From the NCBI RefSeq assembly GCF_025340265.1, contig NZ_CP022707.1, forward strand, positions 2,914,501 through 2,978,500: a stretch of 64,000 nt of DNA, given 5' to 3'. Positions 16,390 to 25,189 of the stretch are shown one piece after another. This DNA is from Novosphingobium sp. 9. Its GTDB lineage: Bacteria; Pseudomonadota; Alphaproteobacteria; Sphingomonadales; Sphingomonadaceae. How positions within the stretch are numbered: position 1 is the first letter of the stretch; each line of letters begins with the position of its first letter. Below the pieces are notes generated by a model. It was not told the DNA's origin and did not search any database. It worked only from the letters and a program-made list of their open reading frames with translations. Position numbers and translations under genes: made by a program.

Positions 16390-19300
16390 CTACAATCCAA
16401 GCCCCCTGCCCCGTCCCAGCCCCAGGCTGCTCGCAAGGTCATCGCCCAACGAGCGCCCTGTGGTGAACACGATACCGAGCTGCTGCTTGCGTTGGGCCAG
16501 CACCGATTCCAGCTGAGGATCGCGATGGAGGTTGTGGGCAAGGTCTGCCATCACGGCCCGGGTTTCCCGGCGGGCGCTCATATGGCCTGCCACATATTGC
16601 TGCTCGCTCTTCGTCCTGAGCGCCGTCCAGTTGGCAACGAACCGGTCGGCACGCAGCTCGGGATCGGTGCGCAATTGCGTCTCCAGCTGCAGCGCGCGCA
16701 CCGCCCGGTTGATCCGCCCCTGCGCCGCTTCATGAGCCAGCTCGGGCTCCTTTACATAGGCCTTCTCGGCATCGTGTGCGCCGTAGGGGCGCAGCGCCTC
16801 GAATTGGGTACGCGAGGCATCGAGTTCGGACCATTGCTCCGGGCTTGCCCGCTGCCCGGCCTCGCGGGCCTCGAAGACGGCAGCGACGGCCCGGGCATGG
16901 CGCTTCAAGGCATCGGTTCGCTCTTCACGCAACCGCTCGGCGCGCGCCTCGGCCTGCGCCCCTGCCGAGAGTTGCGGGGCAGATGCCGAGGCCGGATTGG
17001 GCTCTGGCTCCAGTGTGCGCCGCACATGATCGGGGAGCTTCAGCTCCAGACCATCGAAGCGCCCCTTGCGCGGGGGCCCGGTGTCCGGCGTCCTGGCCTC
17101 CGGTTCTCGCTTGGCTGGCGGCTCTCGCTTGGCCGGCGGCGCATGGACGGGACCTGCCTTGCCCGGATCGATGAGCGGACCACTGGGCAGCCGTAGCCCA
17201 TCGAAGCGGCTGCGCGATGTACGGCCCGCCGGCTCGACCTGCCGAACGTGCGTCCCCTCCTCTGGCGTCTTGCCGTAATCCGTCGCCATGTCCTTGCCGC
17301 GATCCCGGCTGAGCGCGCGTGCTAGCCTGGTGTGATCGGCAAAGTCATCCTGCCCATAGTGCAGCTCGACCCCGTCGCGGTGCCGGGTGAGAGCCACATA
17401 GGCACCGTGACGATCGAGACCTGGCGTTGCCAGGACATGGACCCGGTCAACGGTCATGCCCTGTGCCTTGTGAAGGGTGGCGGCATAGCCGTGATCGAGC
17501 CGGTCATAGTCCTTGAGGTCGAAGGCCACCGAGGTGCCATCGTCGAGGGTCACGCCCATGGCCAATGCATTGACACTGCGCACAGTGCCGAGCGTTCCAT
17601 TCTTCACCCCCAGACTGCGCTCGTTCTTCAGGAACATCACCCGGTCTCCCGTGGCAAAGTCGCGCGTGCCGCGCTCCACCTGCACGGCCACATCCTCGCC
17701 CAGATCGCCGGCCTCGCGAAGACGGGCCCGGGCCTCTCCATTCAGCGCCTGCACTTCATCATTCGTATGGGTCAGAATGATCCGGCTTGTATCCGGACTG
17801 GCCTGCCGATCGCTGTCCCAGTGATCGATGAGTTTCTGACGGGCGATCTCGCGCGAGGGCGCGGCATGGACATGGCCTGCTTCCTCGTAAGCGGCGAGCG
17901 CCTCACCGGTGCGCCCAGTGGCAAGCTGACGCGTCGCCTCGCGCTGCCAGTCCTCGACCTGGCGGCGGACCTGGGTGATCTCGATCGCGCCGTGGCGCTC
18001 GGCGATGGCACGGAAGGCCGCGCCCGCCTCGATCGCCTGGAGCTGCTGGGGATCGCCGACAAGCACGACCTTAGCGCGCCGGCGCTCGGCTTCGGCCAGC
18101 ACCCGCTCCATCTGGCGGGTGCCGATCATCCCGGCCTCGTCGATGACGAGGACAGACTTGTCGCTCAGCAGTTCGCGCCCCTGGCCCCACTGGTGCTCGA
18201 GCCCGACGATGGTGCGACTGGCAATCCCCGAGCCACTCTCGAGGCTCTCGGCAGCAATGCCCGACAAGGCAATGCCGCGCACCTCGTAGCCCCCCTGCTC
18301 CCAGGCGTCCCGGGCGACGCCCAGCATCGCGCTCTTGCCGGTCCCGGCATAGCCGATGACACTCGCAAGACCCCTGGCGCCGGTCACATGCTCGAGGGCG
18401 CCGCGCTGCTCGGGCGAGAGGGCAAGCCCGCGCGTTTCGGCGCGGGTTATCGCCCGTTCAACTACGCGCTCGGGCAAGCCGTGGCGGCGCGCGGCATCGA
18501 GATGTACGGTGGCCTTGGTCAGCCGCTGCTCGGTCTCAAGCATGGCGCGTGACGTGAAGCGCTGCTCGCCGCGTCCGTCCTTGCCAAGGGCGACCAGTTC
18601 AGGCGAGGCCTTGATGACGGCCATGACCTGATCGAACTGGTCCTTGCCCTCGCTGTGGCGGTGGACGAACTTTGCCAGATCCCGCGTGGTGAAGGTCGCC
18701 TGACTGTGGGTGATCGCCTCGAGCGCGATCGTGGGTTGCGCGAGGATTTTCTCGCCGTTGGCCCTGGCGATGGCATGGTGTTCCTCGAGCCGCTCGCTCC
18801 CCAGGCCTTCGCCGGCCATGCGACCGGCGGCGGGGCCGATCTTGTGCTGGGGTTCCAGATCGATCCCCTGCGCTTCGAGCGAGCGATGATCGATGCGCGC
18901 CGCGATATCGAGTTCGGCAAGCCGCGCATTCACATGCCCGGCCCAGGCCTCGCGCCAGTGGGTGAGCAGATCAGTGCGGTTCCAGTCGCGCACCTTGGCG
19001 CCCAAGCCTTCTTCGGTGGCCTCCCGCAAGCCCAGCATCACATGGGCATGGGGCCTGGGGCTGCCATCGGCGCCGATGTCCCAATGGACATTGAGATCGG
19101 CGACCATGCCGCGCGCGACGAACTCGCGAGTGACGAAGTCGCGCGCCAGGGCAATGCCGTCGGCCTGCGTCATCTCCTGCGGGATGGCGAACTCGACTTC
19201 GCGCGCGAGCTGCGCGTCCTTGCGCTTCTCGGCGGCCTCGACGTCGTTCCACAGCCGTTCGCGATCGTGCCAGGCTTCAGGAGCGTTCTCGGGCAACAGC

Positions 19301-19458
19301 ACTTCGCTGTGCACGACGCCACTCTTGTTGGAGAAGTCATGATCGCGATCGAGCCGCTCGTCGCGAAGGCGCGAGGCCGAGCGATAGGCTGCGGCCGCCA
19401 CCGCCGAGGATCCGGTGGCGCGGGAAATGACTTTGGCCGAGAAGTGATAGATCGCCAT
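16390..19458 (-). CDS. traA: Ti-type conjugative relaxase TraA (MobA/MobL relaxase plus helicase)
   Basis: The 1022-residue protein starts at MAIYHFSAKVISR. Residues 1-240 are the MobA/MobL relaxase with the family start and the metal-binding histidine region in DGSPRPHAHVMLGLRE. The middle is a TraI/RecD-like helicase: Walker A GYAGTGKS (about 390), Walker B VLVIDEAGMIG, then VVLVGDPQQLQAIEAG and the C-terminal DHGYAATLHKAQGMTVD. The last 250 residues are charged and helical. TraA nicks oriT, stays bound to the 5' end and unwinds the strand for transfer. It reads away from the oriT-like site 30 bases upstream and is divergent from traC and traD, as in Ti plasmids. Confidence 0.93.
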   Translation of the reverse strand: MAIYHFSAKVISRATGSSAVAAAAYRSASRLRDERLDRDHDFSNKSGVVHSEVLLPENAPEAWHDRERLWNDVEAAEKRKDAQLAREVEFAIPQEMTQADGIALARDFVTREFVARGMVADLNVHWDIGADGSPRPHAHVMLGLREATEEGLGAKVRDWNRTDLLTHWREAWAGHVNARLAELDIAARIDHRSLEAQGIDLEPQHKIGPAAGRMAGEGLGSERLEEHHAIARANGEKILAQPTIALEAITHSQATFTTRDLAKFVHRHSEGKDQFDQVMAVIKASPELVALGKDGRGEQRFTSRAMLETEQRLTKATVHLDAARRHGLPERVVERAITRAETRGLALSPEQRGALEHVTGARGLASVIGYAGTGKSAMLGVARDAWEQGGYEVRGIALSGIAAESLESGSGIASRTIVGLEHQWGQGRELLSDKSVLVIDEAGMIGTRQMERVLAEAERRRAKVVLVGDPQQLQAIEAGAAFRAIAERHGAIEITQVRRQVEDWQREATRQLATGRTGEALAAYEEAGHVHAAPSREIARQKLIDHWDSDRQASPDTSRIILTHTNDEVQALNGEARARLREAGDLGEDVAVQVERGTRDFATGDRVMFLKNERSLGVKNGTLGTVRSVNALAMGVTLDDGTSVAFDLKDYDRLDHGYAATLHKAQGMTVDRVHVLATPGLDRHGAYVALTRHRDGVELHYGQDDFADHTRLARALSRDRGKDMATDYGKTPEEGTHVRQVEPAGRTSRSRFDGLRLPSGPLIDPGKAGPVHAPPAKREPPAKREPEARTPDTGPPRKGRFDGLELKLPDHVRRTLEPEPNPASASAPQLSAGAQAEARAERLREERTDALKRHARAVAAVFEAREAGQRASPEQWSELDASRTQFEALRPYGAHDAEKAYVKEPELAHEAAQGRINRAVRALQLETQLRTDPELRADRFVANWTALRTKSEQQYVAGHMSARRETRAVMADLAHNLHRDPQLESVLAQRKQQLGIVFTTGRSLGDDLASSLGLGRGRGLGL

Positions 19459-19484
19459 GGCGGCGATCCATTTACGCCTCCAGC

Positions 19485-19516
19485 AGCACGTCGGCACGAC
19501 GTATAAGCGCGCCCTC
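19485..19516 (+). other. Candidate oriT / nick site (Q-type)
   Basis: A short inverted repeat ACGTCG-GCA-CGACGT (19488-19502) is followed directly by TAAGCGCGCCCT (19504-19515). The RSF1010/Ti nick region has the same layout, an inverted repeat followed by a TAAGTGCGCCCT-like core, which differs here at one position. It lies in the divergent gap between traA and traC, where Ti-type oriT is found. The exact nick position is not shown by the sequence. Confidence 0.7.
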
Positions 19517-19632
19517 ACACGATTTGCTCGCGTTCGGGATCACGCTGTTTCAGGGCGTTCCAGCGTCTTGCTGGCCTGTGAGACTCCCGATAGCTGGACT
19601 GTCCGCTTCCCTCCAGAAGAAGGACATCCCTC

Positions 19633-19983
19633 ATGCGCAAACCGCGTGATTACGATGCCGAGCTCAAGGCGCTCGACGACAAGGCCCGGCAGCTCAAGCA
19701 CCGCAAGGTCCAGCAGCTGGGCGAGCTCGTCACCGCGACCGGCGCCGATGCGCTCTCGATCGAGGAACTGGCCGGCGCCCTGCTCGCCATGGTGAGCACC
19801 ACCGAGCCTGCACGACGGGAGGCATGGCGCAAGCGCGGCGCCGCCTTCTTTTCTGGTGAGCGCGCCGGGACGAGCGGCCGTCCATCCGAAGGCCCTGGCG
19901 GCGGCGCTGGCGGCGACGAGCGCGGCGCTGCGGCGCAGCCGGGCAGCGCGCCATCGTCTGCTCGCAGCGAAGGCCCGGCATGA
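19633..19983 (+). CDS. traC: Conjugal transfer accessory protein TraC
   Basis: The 116-residue protein begins MRKPRDYDAELKALDDKARQ. The pattern KxRDYDAELKAL..KARQLKxRKVQQLGELVxATGADAL is the TraC family of Ti-type mobilisation modules (TraC/TraD/TraA transfer-initiation genes). It probably helps TraA at oriT. The C-terminal tail after GAAFFSGE is Gly/Ala-rich and variable. The gene is preceded by GAAGAAGGA and overlaps traD. Confidence 0.82.
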   Translation: MRKPRDYDAELKALDDKARQLKHRKVQQLGELVTATGADALSIEELAGALLAMVSTTEPARREAWRKRGAAFFSGERAGTSGRPSEGPGGGAGGDERGAAAQPGSAPSSARSEGPA

Positions 19984-20209
19984 CACCCGGGCCTGGCAGG
20001 TGAAGCGGCGCGAGCGCACGCGCCAGTTGATCGAACTTGGCGGGCTTGTCGCCAAGGCCGGGCTGGTCGATCTGACCGGTGATGATCGGGCGGTGATCCT
20101 TGGCATTCTTGTCGAAGCGGCAGCGCGCTTGCGCACCGCAGAGCGCGAGACGGCGCTCGCCTTGTGGCGGCGGCGGGGCGCGCGCGCCTTTGCCGAAGAC
20201 AGGGAATGA
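19856..20209 (+). CDS. traD: Conjugal transfer protein TraD
   Basis: The 117-residue protein has the conserved core RRERTRQLIELGGLVAKAGLVDLTGDDRAVILG typical of the small TraD family (unrelated to the F-plasmid coupling protein). The N-terminal half is Ala/Arg-rich and helical. I use the GTG at 19856, which overlaps traC by 128 bases; a shorter start inside traC's end is possible. It is co-transcribed with traC and assists relaxosome formation by family knowledge. Confidence 0.75.
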   Translation: MSAPGRAAVHPKALAAALAATSAALRRSRAARHRLLAAKARHDTRAWQVKRRERTRQLIELGGLVAKAGLVDLTGDDRAVILGILVEAAARLRTAERETALALWRRRGARAFAEDRE

Positions 20210-20242
20210 CGGGCAGGCTCCGGGCCGGGCCTGCGGATGCGA

Positions 20243-21190
20243 TCAGGAGGCGCTGTGGCCGACCGCGCGCTCGCCTGCGAGTGCTTCGAGATCGGCGATC
20301 CGCTCTGCACAGATCGCGTGCACCACGCGGCCCAGTTCCTCGACCTGCTCACCCAGCCAGGTCAGTTCCTCGGCAGTGATCTTGTAGTGCTTCGAATAGC
20401 GCGCCTTGACGTAGGCTTCCTTGAGCTTCTCGAAGGTTCCGCGCTGCCAGCGGTTGTCGCGCGGCCAGACGTGGACAAGCCGCGGATCGAGGCGCTCGGC
20501 ATGTGTGCGCAGGAACGCCAGATTGTGCACGTGGGGCGTGTAGAAAGTGCTCACCAGCAGCACGCAGTGATAGAGACGCTCTGCGGCTTGATGCATTAGA
20601 AATGCAGCATCACGCAACCGGCCTTGCGATTGACTAAACTTTGCTGTCTCGAGCATCCCGCTCGCAGCTGGCATCCACTCTTCAAAATACTCCCGCGCCA
20701 TGTCGAGCGCGGCCTGCGGGGTCTTGGGCTGGGGCTGGGCAAGCTCGCTGTTCTCGCTCTGGTAGAGCACGATCCCGTCGCGGGCGATGTCCATGAAGAA
20801 ATAGCGACCATGGGCGAGGCCATCATTCACTTCCTGCAGGGTGTGAACGATGAAGTTGACCGGCGTGCGGATCGTCCCGGCCATCCCGTATTCGCGCATC
20901 AGCCGGTCATCGACTTTCGACCAGTACTTGACGCGATCGGTCAGCCGCTTGTCGCTGACGATGATTAGCAGATCGTAGTCCGACTGGTAGCCCTTGGCAG
21001 TATGCGGTTCATCGACCCAACCGCCGCGCGCATAGCTGCCGTAGAGAACGATCTTGGCGATGCGCCCCTTCTTCTTCCACTCGTGGGTCGAGAGCGCGAA
21101 GGCGTCCTCGAATTCCTCGAAGACGAGCTGCACCACGCGCTCGAGTTCGCGTTGCTTGTTCGCGGGAAGATGATCGAGATCGGTTTTCAT
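20243..21190 (-). CDS. MNT-HEPN fusion (nucleotidyltransferase plus HEPN domain)
   Basis: In this 315-residue protein the first half is a minimal nucleotidyltransferase: IVLYGSYARGGW followed by SDYDLLIIVSD supplies the GS motif and two metal-binding aspartates. The second half (about 165-315) is a HEPN-like helical domain (LRDAAFLMHQAAERLYHCVLLV, then ARYSKHYKIT). A standard R-x4-6-H RNase motif is not clear. Separate MNT and HEPN genes form toxin-antitoxin pairs in which the MNT AMPylates the HEPN toxin; here both are in one chain. Its place beside tra genes suggests a plasmid/element maintenance or defence role. The start at 21190 is chosen over an upstream Met because of the MKTDLDHLPANKQ onset. 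Confidence 0.8.
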   Translation of the reverse strand: MKTDLDHLPANKQRELERVVQLVFEEFEDAFALSTHEWKKKGRIAKIVLYGSYARGGWVDEPHTAKGYQSDYDLLIIVSDKRLTDRVKYWSKVDDRLMREYGMAGTIRTPVNFIVHTLQEVNDGLAHGRYFFMDIARDGIVLYQSENSELAQPQPKTPQAALDMAREYFEEWMPAASGMLETAKFSQSQGRLRDAAFLMHQAAERLYHCVLLVSTFYTPHVHNLAFLRTHAERLDPRLVHVWPRDNRWQRGTFEKLKEAYVKARYSKHYKITAEELTWLGEQVEELGRVVHAICAERIADLEALAGERAVGHSAS

Positions 21191-21363
21191 GACAGGCCTT
21201 TCCAGCGACTCTGCGCATTTGCACTTCACGGCGCAAGCGCGAAGCGTCCCGGATCAGGCAAATGGCACTGCCTCGTCCCTCAAATGGAGCAGAATTTGCG
21301 CCTCCAGCGCGATCCGTGTGCGCACATCGGAAAAATATTTTTGCCTGCGCTACAGTGCGACAA

Positions 21364-21420
21364 GGTTCGCCATGGTCGTACAGGGTTCGCCACCGTGCGC
21401 CTGCCCCATTGGCGGGCGCT
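21364..21420. promoter_or_regulatory. Candidate operator: 20-bp-spaced direct repeats and a hairpin
   Basis: The 317-base gap between the MNT-HEPN and alpA genes (divergent) holds two copies of GGTTCGCCA, at 21364 and 21384, spaced exactly 20 bases (two helical turns). They are followed by a 9-bp stem (GCGCCTGCC against GGCGGGCGC, one wobble) around 21398-21420. This is a plausible binding site for a dimeric regulator such as AlpA. It is a reading of pattern only. Confidence 0.35.
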
Positions 21421-21507
21421 GGTCGCAGGTCTTGCGCTCGTATCGAATTGCCCCAATTCTACTCGTGGCCGGCCAGTCCCCCTCACCTTCGATGAAGGAC
21501 TACGCCC

Positions 21508-21723
21508 ATGAGTACCCCGCTTCCCGACCGTTACCTGCGCCTCCATGTCGTGCTCGACCGTACCGGGCTGTCGCGTGCGACCCTCTATCGCAAGATCCAG
21601 GAAGGCACTTTCCCAAGGCAGGTGCGCATTGCCCAGCGCTGCGCCGGATGGCGCGAGAGCGCCATCAGCGAATGGCAGCGCAACCCCGTCGGCTATCGTG
21701 CCGCTGATCACGTGCCCGGATAA
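21508..21723 (+). CDS. AlpA-family helix-turn-helix regulator
   Basis: The 71-residue protein with RYLRLHVVLDRTGLSRATLYRKIQEGTFPRQVRI is a MerR-like/excisionase-type winged HTH of the AlpA family. Such proteins regulate or excise mobile elements. The ATG is preceded by GAAGGA about 10 bases upstream. The repeats upstream of it may be its own operator. Confidence 0.88.
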   Translation: MSTPLPDRYLRLHVVLDRTGLSRATLYRKIQEGTFPRQVRIAQRCAGWRESAISEWQRNPVGYRAADHVPG

Positions 21724-21794
21724 ACCTGCCCCTGCCAACGAAGGCGGGAGCCGCCCGGCGGGCCGGGCGGCTCCCGCTCCCTACTGCTCCTTGG

Positions 21795-22076
21795 CTACCA
21801 TCGCCCCTGCTGCTGCCGCTCGTAGGAATCCGCAACCAGCCGCAAGGCCAGCGACAGGTGCTGCACCACCTCCTCGGTGCTCAGCCCCATGCGGGCTGCG
21901 ACCTGCTCGTTGGAGAGGTCTTCGTAACAGGCCAGCCGGAAGACTTGCTGCTCGCGGGCGGGCAAGGCGTGCACGGCGCACAGCATGCGGCGCAACTGGG
22001 GATTGGTGATCCGGCGGAACCGCCAGCGCTGGCCCCATTCGCGCACCCGATGGTGCAGGATGATTGCCGCGCGCAT
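21795..22076 (-). CDS. Small sigma-70 region-4-like HTH protein
   Basis: The 93-residue protein contains LCAVHALPAREQQVFRLACYEDLSNEQVAARMGLSTEEVVQHLSLAL (about 35-80), which has the sigma region 4 pattern (ALPxxxRxVFxLxxxEDLSxxEIAxxLGxS). It lacks region 2, so it is not a full sigma factor. The gene overlaps the ardC stop by one base (TGATG), so its translation depends on ardC. It is probably a regulator of the mobile module. Confidence 0.65.
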   Translation of the reverse strand: MRAAIILHHRVREWGQRWRFRRITNPQLRRMLCAVHALPAREQQVFRLACYEDLSNEQVAARMGLSTEEVVQHLSLALRLVADSYERQQQGRW

Positions 22077-22963
22077 CACTGGCCTCCTGTCGCAAAGGCC
22101 AGCAGATAATCGGCGCCCTTGCTGGCGGCGCTCGCCGCCCGGAAGATCGCCTTCTCGTCGGCCCGCAGCACCTCGAGCCATGATCCGATATAGTCGGCAT
22201 GCCGTACCGTCGGCTCGATGCCGAGCGAGGCGCAGGCAAAGGCCGATGTCAGCTCGGCGATCATTTCCTCTTTGGCGTACGAGGCCGAACCGAATGCACC
22301 GCTCTGGTCACGCTCCAGCCGCCCCTTCCCTCCGGCATAATGCCCCATCTCGTGCAGGACCGTCCGGAACCAGTTGATCGGCTCGGGGAAAGCGGCCTGC
22401 GGGGGCACCTGCACATAGTCCTCGAGTGGGGAATAGAAGGCCGATGGCCCACCGATCCGGAAGTCCGCACCCGAATTGGCAATCAGGCGATCCACCTCGG
22501 CAATCGCGATCACGGGATCGGTTGGTGCAGCGCGATCCGCCAGCGTCTCGGGCAGCCCCTCGCACTGGTCGAAGTTGAACACCACGAAGCGCTTGAGAAA
22601 GGCGATCGTCCTTGCGTCACGATCCTCGCTGCGAGCCTTCTCGGCTTCTTCACGGGGCGTAAAGCGGTCGGCATAGCATACCACTGTCCCGGTCTCGCCG
22701 CGCCGGACATTACCCCCTGCCGCTGCGGCCTGCCTGTAGGTCAGCCAGCGCTGCGATGTGAACCCGCGCTCGATCCCTTCGCACCACAACAGCAGCACGT
22801 TGATGCCGGAATACAATCTGCCGGTCACGGCATTGGCAGGCATCGTCACCGGGCATCTGTCGGCATCCCATGGCTGTACCCATGGCACCCGCCCCTCTTC
22901 CAGCTGCGCGATGATCCGGTTGGTAACCTCGCCATAGAGGCTGTGGCGTTCGTCCTTGGCCAT
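22076..22963 (-). CDS. ardC: ArdC-like antirestriction protein (N-terminal ssDNA-binding, C-terminal zincin)
   Basis: The 295-residue protein begins MAKDERHSLYGEVTNRIIAQLEEG. The ArdC N-terminal domain (VPWVQPWD, TGRLYSGINVLLLW, FTSQRWLTYRQAAAAGGNVRRGE) is followed by a metallopeptidase-like domain with LHEMGHYAGG (HExxH) and the more distal E in KEEMIAELTSAFACASLGI. ArdC proteins are carried by conjugative elements and protect incoming single-stranded DNA from host restriction. It is the first gene of a two-gene minus-strand unit with the sigma-like gene. Confidence 0.88.
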   Translation of the reverse strand: MAKDERHSLYGEVTNRIIAQLEEGRVPWVQPWDADRCPVTMPANAVTGRLYSGINVLLLWCEGIERGFTSQRWLTYRQAAAAGGNVRRGETGTVVCYADRFTPREEAEKARSEDRDARTIAFLKRFVVFNFDQCEGLPETLADRAAPTDPVIAIAEVDRLIANSGADFRIGGPSAFYSPLEDYVQVPPQAAFPEPINWFRTVLHEMGHYAGGKGRLERDQSGAFGSASYAKEEMIAELTSAFACASLGIEPTVRHADYIGSWLEVLRADEKAIFRAASAASKGADYLLAFATGGQ

Positions 22964-24064
22964 AGTGTCTCTCGCTCCTTCCTCAACCGCCATGGCCCGG
23001 CGCCAGGGTGGCGGGGGGCGGCAGGAGCGAACCGGACAGCCCCGCCGGCCAAGGCGGGGCGCACCTGCAAGGCTGCAACGCAGTGGAAGACCCGGTCCGC
23101 CCAAGCGGCCGGGTTGCGCCCCGGCGAGGCGGGGCTATCGGGTAGCGACGCCCCCGTCACCTGGAGCCGCCAGGCACAACGCCGCCGCGTGCCCTCACGC
23201 GGCGACCGCGTGGCGCACCTGCACCGCAGGCGTGCCCCCAGCGTCACGCGATCGTTGCGGCTGTGCCGACGAGACCCGAGAGGGGGCTCGGCCGAAGCGC
23301 AAGCGGCGGTAGAGCGCGGCCGGGGCCGCAAGGGCCCGGGACGCCCGGACTAAAGGCGATAGACCTAACCCGAGCGGCTGATCCCACGGCAGCGTTGACG
23401 GGGTCAGGCAATACTCCTGTCAGTCGAATACGCGCCCTTGTCGATGGCTCGAGGGCCGATTTGACGCGCCAAGGAGCCGACCGTCAGGTCTCTCTAGCCC
23501 AGCCACCCCGGCCTGCGTCGCTTCGGCTCCCTGCCGCCAAGAACGCCGCAGGCCATCGACAAACTCCAAGCCTTTGCGATCTTGGATCACGTCGGCGCCA
23601 AACCCGATACCCTTGGTATGTCAGTTTCCCATAGGTTCTGGTATGGAGCGCTAATCGAGGCCCTTACCGAAGGCATAACACTGCCTTGGCGACCACGAAG
23701 GGACAACCAAGCCAAACGCGAGGCTTCCGCAGCGAGGCGTCTGGGCAAACATTTCAACTGAGTAAGCGCAAAGCAGCGCTTTTCGCTTTGCCTTAGTTTT
23801 GCGAGCAGCGAAGCCTTTTCAATCCCAGGCAAGCGGTTACCCGCGCCTCTCCGAACGCTATGACAAGGATTTCTCAGCCAATAACCTCATCCGCGCTCGC
23901 TTTTAACAAGGTACGCGGTGAGCCTGTGCGCTAGTTGGACGAGGCAACAGAAGAAGTTGCATAACTGCAACAGATGATCCGGATCTTGGGAATCGGTTGA
24001 TTTCTCTGAAACCGGCTTAGGGTCTCGCCGCTTGTCCTGCCGACAAAAAAGCAGGAGACATATC
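22964..24064. other. 1.1-kb stretch without a recognisable gene
   Basis: The first 400 bases are very GC-rich and show only short frames of low-complexity Arg/Ala/Pro sequence in all six readings. The rest (about 23400-24060) has lower GC and no open frame with a credible start and motif. It may contain decayed sequence at the border between the mobilisation module and the outer-membrane/exopolysaccharide block. An AGGAGA before base 24065 belongs to the next gene. Confidence 0.4.
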
Positions 24065-24700
24065 ATGAAAATTCAAACTCTCGCGCTGGCGGCGACAATC
24101 GTGGCTGGCTTTGCGGCTCAGCCTGCAATGGCGCAGGACGACGCATCGACGAGCAGCGAGGCAGTAAGCTCGAACGGGACGTCGTTCCGCGGCATCCGCA
24201 TCGAAGGCAACGTCGGCGGCGATCGCTTCCAGTCGGAAGGCGATCACAATGACAAGTTTGGTTATGGCGGCACCGTCGGGTTCGACGGCACCATTGGCGA
24301 GCGTGTCGTGATCGGTGCAGAGGGCAGTTACTGGAATCCGGGCAACGGCAATGAAAATTGCAAGGGTCTGAACGATGGCAACAGCATTTGCCACAAAGCG
24401 TTTCAGGAATGGGGCGCTGCGGTGCGTGCCGGCTATCTCGTCACCCCCCAACTGCTCGTATTCGGTAAGGCAGGCTACGTGAATGGTGAGCAGCGTCGCC
24501 GCATCGACGGTCCGACTGGCGACCAGCTCGTGTACGATCACTACAATGCCGATGGTTACCAGGTTGGCGGCGGCGTCGAGTACACCGTTACGCAGGGGCC
24601 GGCGCCGGTCTATATGAACGTCCAGTACGTTTACTCGAACTATCACGGCGACACGTCTCGCCAGCGCCTGATGGCCGGCGTGGGCATTCGCTTCAAGTGA
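24065..24700 (+). CDS. Outer-membrane beta-barrel protein (porin-like opacity family)
   Basis: The 211-residue protein has a clear signal peptide MKIQTLALAATIVAGFAAQPAMAQ cleaved after AMA-Q. The mature part alternates polar and hydrophobic residues as in 8-strand barrels: YGGTVGFDGTIGERVVIGAEGSY, WGAAVRAGYLVTPQLLVFGKAGYV, YQVGGGVEYTV. It ends in an aromatic-free GIRFK rather than a terminal Phe, yet RLMAGVGIRFK is the usual last strand. It has a paired Cys (NENCKGLNDGNSICHK). AGGAGA sits 8 bases upstream of the ATG. Ligand unknown. Confidence 0.8.
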   Translation: MKIQTLALAATIVAGFAAQPAMAQDDASTSSEAVSSNGTSFRGIRIEGNVGGDRFQSEGDHNDKFGYGGTVGFDGTIGERVVIGAEGSYWNPGNGNENCKGLNDGNSICHKAFQEWGAAVRAGYLVTPQLLVFGKAGYVNGEQRRRIDGPTGDQLVYDHYNADGYQVGGGVEYTVTQGPAPVYMNVQYVYSNYHGDTSRQRLMAGVGIRFK

Positions 24701-25189
24701 TCTCAGTGAGCCCGGACCTGCCGTCTTCAGCATGGTCCGGGCCGCTGGTGGCGCCGAGCCCACCTCATCGCAACTTAAATTGCTCAGCGGAAGACATTAA
24801 CGACCATTTGAATTGAGCCGATAAAGGAAAGGGCGATTCGCGAATCAGCCCAAAAAAGAGTTCGATTCCGGCTTTGGGAATAGAACCCGGATAAAAATAA
24901 AACTTGATGGTTCCGTTGATGGACGAGAAATTTCCATCAAAAGAAAACATCATTATATTAGACGCTTATATCGCCAATTCGATTCCGGCTCGGCCTCCAT
25001 TTTTGCCTCTCAGAGGCAAACTTCAAACTGGCGAAGTTCGCCAGAGACTGAAAAAATCCCTCATTTCTGGTAGCTTTGAAGCATTTGCTGATTGACAGCA
25101 GCTGCCTCTATTCGTGTGTGCCGTAAACGATGGGACCAAACACCTGAGACCTCCAACAATCCCGAGGCGATTCAATCCGCCACCGCACC
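24701..25189. other. AT-richer intergenic stretch with hairpins
   Basis: No gene is seen. Three palindromic segments stand out: around GGGCGATTCGCGAATCAGCCC-like bases near 24831, a GCCTCT/AGAGGC pair near 25003-25018, and CTGGCGAA/TTCGCCAG near 25027-25045. One may end transcription of the outer-membrane protein gene. The GC content is well below that of the conserved chromosome on the right. Confidence 0.35.

Noticed and set aside
17332..18552. 406-codon frame antisense to traA
   Set aside because: It overlaps the helicase domain of TraA, has no start context and has no motif.
21795..22181. Longer 128-codon form of the sigma-region-4-like gene
   Set aside because: The extra N-terminal residues overlap ardC in another frame and are low-complexity; the ATG at 22076 with TGATG coupling is preferred.
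23263..23634. 123-codon frame in the gap after ardC
   Set aside because: Low-complexity Arg/Pro/Ala sequence from GC-rich DNA, with no start signal.
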